Below, piece by piece: positions 5,501 through 8,399 of a stretch of 8,399 nt of DNA. Below the pieces are notes generated by a model. It was not told the DNA's origin. It ran no database searches and saw only the letters and a list, made by a program, of their open reading frames with translations. Source of the DNA: an uncultured Planctomycetaceae bacterium (lineage in GTDB: Bacteria; Planctomycetota; Planctomycetia; Planctomycetales; Planctomycetaceae). The position numbers and the translations under genes were made by a program. Where the stretch lies: assembly GCA_903823545.1 (NCBI GenBank), contig CAIJTL010001075.1, forward strand, positions 1 to 8,399, read 5' to 3'. Position 1 is the first letter of the stretch. Each line of letters opens with the position of its first letter.

Positions 5501-8161
5501 GTTGGTCAGCCCGGTGAGGTCGTTGAGTCGTTGCGGAGTGAGCCACGGCTTCTCAGTCGAGTTAACAACTTGAGGATCGAGCGATGTTTGCTGAAACAGT
5601 TCAGTCGCTTGCTCAATCACGTCAAACAGAGTGAACCACGATTCGTCTTGAGTCCTGACCGCGTCGCGCAGATCGGTGAGTTCGACCGCCTCTTTTGTGT
5701 TTGGTTCGTCCGACTTCCGTAACTCAGCAAAACTGCGCAACAATTTGCGAGTCGATTTGATGGACTCCTTGCCGCTGGATTCCTGACGCCGCGCGACCCA
5801 GCGAGCGAAGTCAGGCAGTTCAGCCGCAATGCTCGCCTTGAGCAACGCCGCACGACGCAGTGTGTTGGATTGAGCGTTCGCGGCGACCAACGCCGACTCC
5901 GCCTCCTTCAAACTTGCCAACGCGAATTCCGCCTGTCCCGCTTGCAACCAACGTTCGGCAGCAACGAGTTGCGTTTCCGCTTGAGTTCGCTCACTGGGAA
6001 GTAATGCCATCCAGGCCCAGTTCTGAGCGGAGAACTGCTCGACGCGAATTCGCAAGTCGATCGCTTGCCCACACGCGCGGCTGAGGCTCGGCGTCCAAGG
6101 AACGTCGTCGCTGACATTTGCCGCGACCGTTGCGACGCCGCTCATTGTGACTATCTCTGCGGGGATCGAAGTGGCACCGGCGAGATAGCTCGCCAACGAG
6201 ATCGTCCCTTTCAACTTCGCGAACTCAGCCGCCGCCACGCGTCCTTCATCTTTCGTTCGCGCTGTGAGCTTGGTCGCCGATCGCAAAACTTCCTGCCATA
6301 CTCGAACGCGATACTGCGGAAACTTACTGACCAAGTTTTTGAGTTCCGCGTGCGGCGGAGGCTCCGTCGCCGCTGCGGCGGGCTTGCCGTCAGCAGGCTT
6401 GCTATCAGCCGGCGGCACTGGTTTTGGAACAGTTGCGTTGGCAGAAATCGAGTCTGACTCAATTGGAAAAGCCAACTTCATCAGATCGGTGAACTGCTTC
6501 TGTTCTTCCGCCGTCGGCTCAGCGCTGTTCGATGACGGCTGAACGGCAACCGCCTCAACCATCGCAAGCGAAACGAATTCTTTGGCCGGACGGAATCGCT
6601 GCGTTTCCAGGTCGCGAATTTGTTCGGCGATCTTTCCGAACGTCTCTTTAACCTTTTTCAACTCGTCGTCGATGCGGTCGATCGCATCCCCCGCACGCAA
6701 ACACTGCTCGGCGTGAACGAGTTCCAGTTGCAGTCGTCTCCACTCTCGCGGAGCAATCCACGCGGCAAGCCCCTGTTTGTCGTCGCGAAGCACATCGCGC
6801 TGCGACCACAGCTTCAAGAGTTCGTCACGATATTTGGCACGCAGAGCGATCTCTTCTTTGGCCGGTCGCCTATTCGCCTCGTCTGCGTGACTGTCGTTCG
6901 ACTTCTTCTCAGTCTTATCCGCTGCGGCAACGTCTGAGTCAGCCTTCTTATCGCTAACCTCTTTGTCAGCAGCAGGTTTGTCAGTCGCGGCCTTCTTTTT
7001 TGAACTGTCTTCTTTTACGACCTCAGCCGTCTCTTTGTCCTTCGAGCTATCAGACTTTGTCGCCTCTTCGGATTTGCCTTCGTCCTTCGGTTTCTCCTGG
7101 CCAGCAGATTTTGCCGCAGCAACAGCCTCGGCCACTTGCTTCTTGAGCTTCGCAATCCGAGTCAGTTCCAACGCGGAGTCAGCTTCCGGAATCCGCCAGA
7201 CTGTTTGCTTGACCGCTCGACTTGATTTAGCCCAAGCTCCGACCTGTTCATGCACGTAAGCAAAAAGTTCATCCAGCGTCACCGCCGAATTGCTGCGGCG
7301 GCGAGTCTCGTCCGGCGTGCATTTCCCGGTTCCAGGATCGCGTTTCCAACCATCTGCTTCGCCCAATAATCCCTTCACGACGAAATGGCTAAAGGCTGTT
7401 TGACCTCGGCTGTCATTGAATTGACCTGAAGCCTGAGCCGTTTCCCCGTCACTCACCGCCCCGATGACTCGCAGCTTCTTATTCTTTTCGGCGACTGCCG
7501 CGACTTCTTTTTTGACTTGTGTCAAAAAGTCCCGATTCAAAATCCCGGCTCGCCAATTCGGCCCACTGTCACTCGTCTCTAACAGAAGTGTCACATTGGC
7601 CGCAGAATTGTCGCACAGCTTTTCCAACAACTCGCGGACGAAAACGCGAGTCTCGCCGCCGCCACCATGTAACGAACCAGGCGTCGCCCCAACCGTCAAA
7701 AAACAGGCCGCAACGCCAGATTCGCTCTCCGAATGCTCGACTACGCCCCCTTGCAGGTTGAGGTACACCAGCAGGTTTTGCTTGTTAGTAAGCGACGACA
7801 GATTGTCTTTGATCTGAAGCAGTCGCGAGCCGTCGAGCTTTCCTTCGTGCTTGTAAGTCGAGCTTAAGAACTGAGCCTTGGTTTCAGCTCGCTGATGCAA
7901 CTCGTCAAATGCATTGGCACTCGCGATCGCAAACGGAGATTGCCGAAAGACCGGGTCGTTGTAGGTCATGCCGATCGACACGATTTGGGTTTTCGCGTAA
8001 CCGAACATACGCGGGAGCAACAACAACCAAACAATGGCCACTCCGAGCGCCACGACGATTGTGACCCATGCAGCCCGCTTCGCCTTCAACGAAACCCCGC
8101 GAGCAGGAGTCGTCCCCACCGAAGTCCGCCAACGCTGCCCGCCCGATGACCCATGCGACAT
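2564..8161 (-). CDS. Giant membrane-anchored pseudocaspase with helical-repeat and beta-sandwich domains (1865 aa)
   Basis: Residues 1-30 are basic and 31-54 form one membrane segment, so most of the protein is predicted outside the cytoplasm. Residues 57-320 have the caspase (C14) order: LLVYLNLQGG, TRVFVRELLEKL, VTLLLETSDSG, then GQTAFSHFVVKGLLGEADG and VTLDELFAYVHEQVGAWAK, which resemble the late family motifs. Q137 replaces the catalytic His and S197 the catalytic Cys, so it is probably inactive. Residues 338-435 are a Lys/Asp/Glu/Ala/Ser linker. Residues 436-1100 are mostly helical with three diverged repeats and a Pro/Ala linker at 578-606. Residues 1130-1865 look beta-rich: an Ig-like unit around 1524-1660, another at 1669-1782 with an EF-hand-like loop, and a PEGA-like end at 1785-1850. 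An in-frame TGA three codons upstream and ACGGAG set the start. Caspase fold is likely; the C-terminal domain names are tentative; the function is unknown. Confidence 0.93.
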   Translation of the reverse strand: MSHGSSGGQRWRTSVGTTPARGVSLKAKRAAWVTIVVALGVAIVWLLLLPRMFGYAKTQIVSIGMTYNDPVFRQSPFAIASANAFDELHQRAETKAQFLSSTYKHEGKLDGSRLLQIKDNLSSLTNKQNLLVYLNLQGGVVEHSESESGVAACFLTVGATPGSLHGGGGETRVFVRELLEKLCDNSAANVTLLLETSDSGPNWRAGILNRDFLTQVKKEVAAVAEKNKKLRVIGAVSDGETAQASGQFNDSRGQTAFSHFVVKGLLGEADGWKRDPGTGKCTPDETRRRSNSAVTLDELFAYVHEQVGAWAKSSRAVKQTVWRIPEADSALELTRIAKLKKQVAEAVAAAKSAGQEKPKDEGKSEEATKSDSSKDKETAEVVKEDSSKKKAATDKPAADKEVSDKKADSDVAAADKTEKKSNDSHADEANRRPAKEEIALRAKYRDELLKLWSQRDVLRDDKQGLAAWIAPREWRRLQLELVHAEQCLRAGDAIDRIDDELKKVKETFGKIAEQIRDLETQRFRPAKEFVSLAMVEAVAVQPSSNSAEPTAEEQKQFTDLMKLAFPIESDSISANATVPKPVPPADSKPADGKPAAAATEPPPHAELKNLVSKFPQYRVRVWQEVLRSATKLTARTKDEGRVAAAEFAKLKGTISLASYLAGATSIPAEIVTMSGVATVAANVSDDVPWTPSLSRACGQAIDLRIRVEQFSAQNWAWMALLPSERTQAETQLVAAERWLQAGQAEFALASLKEAESALVAANAQSNTLRRAALLKASIAAELPDFARWVARRQESSGKESIKSTRKLLRSFAELRKSDEPNTKEAVELTDLRDAVRTQDESWFTLFDVIEQATELFQQTSLDPQVVNSTEKPWLTPQRLNDLTGLTNKLDDSWHKWRSVEREVEALLSEVNPKAEQWSRINEALLVPWIAAKQRAQLLDQLHRIDQAIGRGDAAETGLAAVRGDWQAFWAIMTLRLAGLDSASERALWGEFSKSLSAKKSVEAKSDGDDVSAPLIASAQLGREISRAFAKVAGQADSATTDLTARRDNVDPARGEQLNRGADSTDLPSTDAERWFAKTVLKTHDAFLQDRSTQMSRVARLGGSDSASSWNTLGDRWKSLSPPAAATDWPPVTLEKISDDQLFWSGSDSAEIKLALTVSPRPGAKRREAVLRLLDVDALNVSPQKLAHEDGHELEAGDTPQDVAVTLQKKKGATAADTLITIALLDKETRFPWDIRKLTLRTPQKDQDWRIEFRAKGELADRDHPSAKDRNVPDRNKRADDSAPSRTVLRLPTKSPTDMGSKPLALQPVLIPPPGSKLASVSVKVFEVDESGNAKTTPSGQQVNIAMNRDGLPIPLSLVAGAAPPPVATPAKPDTATAKPTAADHDVSRGWIFEILPDRETKPIRQRIVPRARPPETYFDPKKIDVRFRDGELKFELQRRSDEDERDKGLRPDSVRVALSLPKSLTSISTDNQLIWDFRRGESNRLVARFDEKRLSKMNAETFLVSVNVAGWPRAFPFEVRHDAAPIEFHPTRPVIVSPAAGSVISVGEKLSVEVQIDSERLNSFGLDEPWRLVGELVPDKKIAIPPRPLDIVLFRSLHEAIELVSQGENEWLLTAEVRNHRVEFNTEGLKGRFFVRATATRVGDNETPIGGGESQKVQVAIADPEHQPPTPKLTSSSLEKIPFGTETDWRVQVSAADDEAGIAEIAAGFDNDSDGKLGDMEILKETKQTWLNPLDEVERRVTLKIPAVRLQGKPTGKHKLLVIAKNGVGKVCETPLVVTLEVDQPRGWLLVKVPDLGQKGVVLFINDNKRPEAAKGEILLSLPLGKYKLELANDIITTKRGRAAQVELTKENTKDAPASVTLDPP
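2999..3034 (-). other. EF-hand-like Ca2+-binding loop in the giant protein
   Basis: Residues 1710-1721 read DNDSDGKLGDME and fit the 12-residue calcium loop consensus DxDxDGxLxxxE: Asp at 1, 3 and 5, Gly at 6, Leu at 8, Glu at 12. The surrounding sequence looks like a beta-sandwich, not two helices, so it may be a calcium loop on an Ig-like scaffold, as in some secreted adhesion domains. Confidence 0.6.
5303..6760 (-). other. Region holding three diverged helical repeats in the giant protein
   Basis: Three stretches share the pattern W-hydrophobic-A, charged residues, L, AE or a similar pair, L, AG/RG-D/Q-A: residues 468-493 (WIAPREWRRL through LVHAEQCLRAGDA), 717-744 (WMALLPSERT through LVAAERWLQAGQA) and 928-953 (WIAAKQRAQL through IDQAIGRGDA). 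The first two are the closest. They suggest a repeated helical hairpin module of about 200-250 residues making a long extracytoplasmic stalk or scaffold. The copies are diverged and were matched by eye. Confidence 0.5.
6857..7150 (-). other. Charged low-complexity linker after the pseudocaspase domain
   Basis: Residues 338-435 of the giant protein are almost wholly Lys, Asp, Glu, Ser, Ala and Thr with short recurring units such as SSKDK, DSSKKK and SDKKADSD. This is typical of a disordered tether, and it separates the caspase-like head from the helical region. Confidence 0.75.
7202..7993 (-). other. Caspase-like (C14) domain with both catalytic residues replaced
   Basis: Residues 57-320 of the giant protein. 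The His-bearing strand reads VYLNLQGG, with Q137 (codon 7753-7751) at the position of His in the YxSGHG motif. The Cys-bearing strand reads LLLETSDSG against family LLLDACHSG, with S197 (codon 7573-7571) at the Cys position. The flanking SG and the late F-HF--GLLGEADG and VT-DELF-YV motifs are kept, so the fold seems intact while the dyad is lost. Confidence 0.72.
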
Positions 8162-8170
8162 GATTTTTCA

Positions 8171-8176
8171 CTCCGT
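8171..8176 (-). promoter_or_regulatory. Ribosome binding site of the giant pseudocaspase gene
   Basis: ACGGAG lies nine bases before the ATG at 8161. An in-frame TGA stands three codons before that ATG, so no longer start is possible. Confidence 0.7.
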
Positions 8177-8249
8177 TACAAAGCGTGGTCAGGACGATAG
8201 AACTTGCTCTCCCGAACGGCAACTCCTGCCGCAACAACAATTTGGCCGT

Positions 8250-8399
8250 TTAATGCTCCGGCTTCTCAGGATTAGCGTCCGTTGTGATCTGAACGGGAAC
8301 ATCTTGCCAAATTACCCCGTTCTCCAATTGCAATCTCCCAGTCTCCTGGGGAATTTGTGCCGTCTGGGTTAACCCTACCACTTTGGCTGACCTGGACTC
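8250..8399 (-). CDS. C-terminal 49 residues of an unidentified upstream gene
   Basis: An open frame enters from the right edge and ends at TAA 8252-8250, giving 49 residues. The sequence looks like real protein: VVGLTQTAQIPQETG, then LQLENGVIWQDVPVQITTD, ending in a charged tail NPEKPEH. The alternation of G, D and hydrophobic residues suggests short beta strands. It lies on the same strand as the rest, 88 bases before the giant gene, and could be the preceding member of the operon. I do not recognise the family from this fragment. Confidence 0.6.
   Translation of the reverse strand, partial: ESRSAKVVGLTQTAQIPQETGRLQLENGVIWQDVPVQITTDANPEKPEH

Noticed and set aside
7905..8240. 111-codon minus-strand frame spanning the giant gene's start
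   Set aside because: It overlaps the first 85 codons of the giant protein in another frame, while the giant protein's own start has a good ribosome site and the expected signal-anchor.

Overview
The window reads as a chromosomal piece of a planctomycete-like bacterium. The clues are an exceptionally long membrane-anchored protein, divergent caspase-fold proteins, moderate GC content, and an intergenic palindrome of a kind I recall from planctomycete genomes. The organism is an inference; no rRNA or other marker gene is present. All supportable genes lie on the minus strand, so the window is read from right to left.

Layout in transcription order: (1) 8399-8250, the last 49 codons of an unidentified gene; (2) 8161-2564, a 1865-residue protein with a signal-anchor, a caspase-like domain lacking both catalytic residues, a charged linker, a long helical region with three diverged helical repeats, and C-terminal beta-sandwich-like domains; (3) a 135-base gap carrying a GC-rich palindromic repeat; (4) 2428-860, a 522-residue protein matching the membrane and cytoplasmic half of TssM/IcmF, the inner-membrane NTPase protein of type VI (and IVb) secretion systems, but without the P-loop lysine and without the large periplasmic domain; (5) 770 to the left edge, the N-terminal 256 residues of a second membrane-anchored caspase-like protein, paralogous to (2) and also lacking the catalytic cysteine.

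The gaps are 88, 135 and 89 bases, all genes point the same way, and no convincing terminator is visible, so an operon is likely. Each of the three visible starts is fixed by an in-frame stop a few codons upstream, and two have good ribosome binding sites. The positive-inside rule places both caspase-like domains outside the cytoplasm and the TssM-like NTPase fold inside it. The inference is a membrane complex in which a non-catalytic TssM-like core is flanked by non-catalytic caspase-fold subunits, the giant one perhaps supplying the extracytoplasmic part that the short TssM-like protein lacks. I do not recall a described system with this composition, but I could not search for one.
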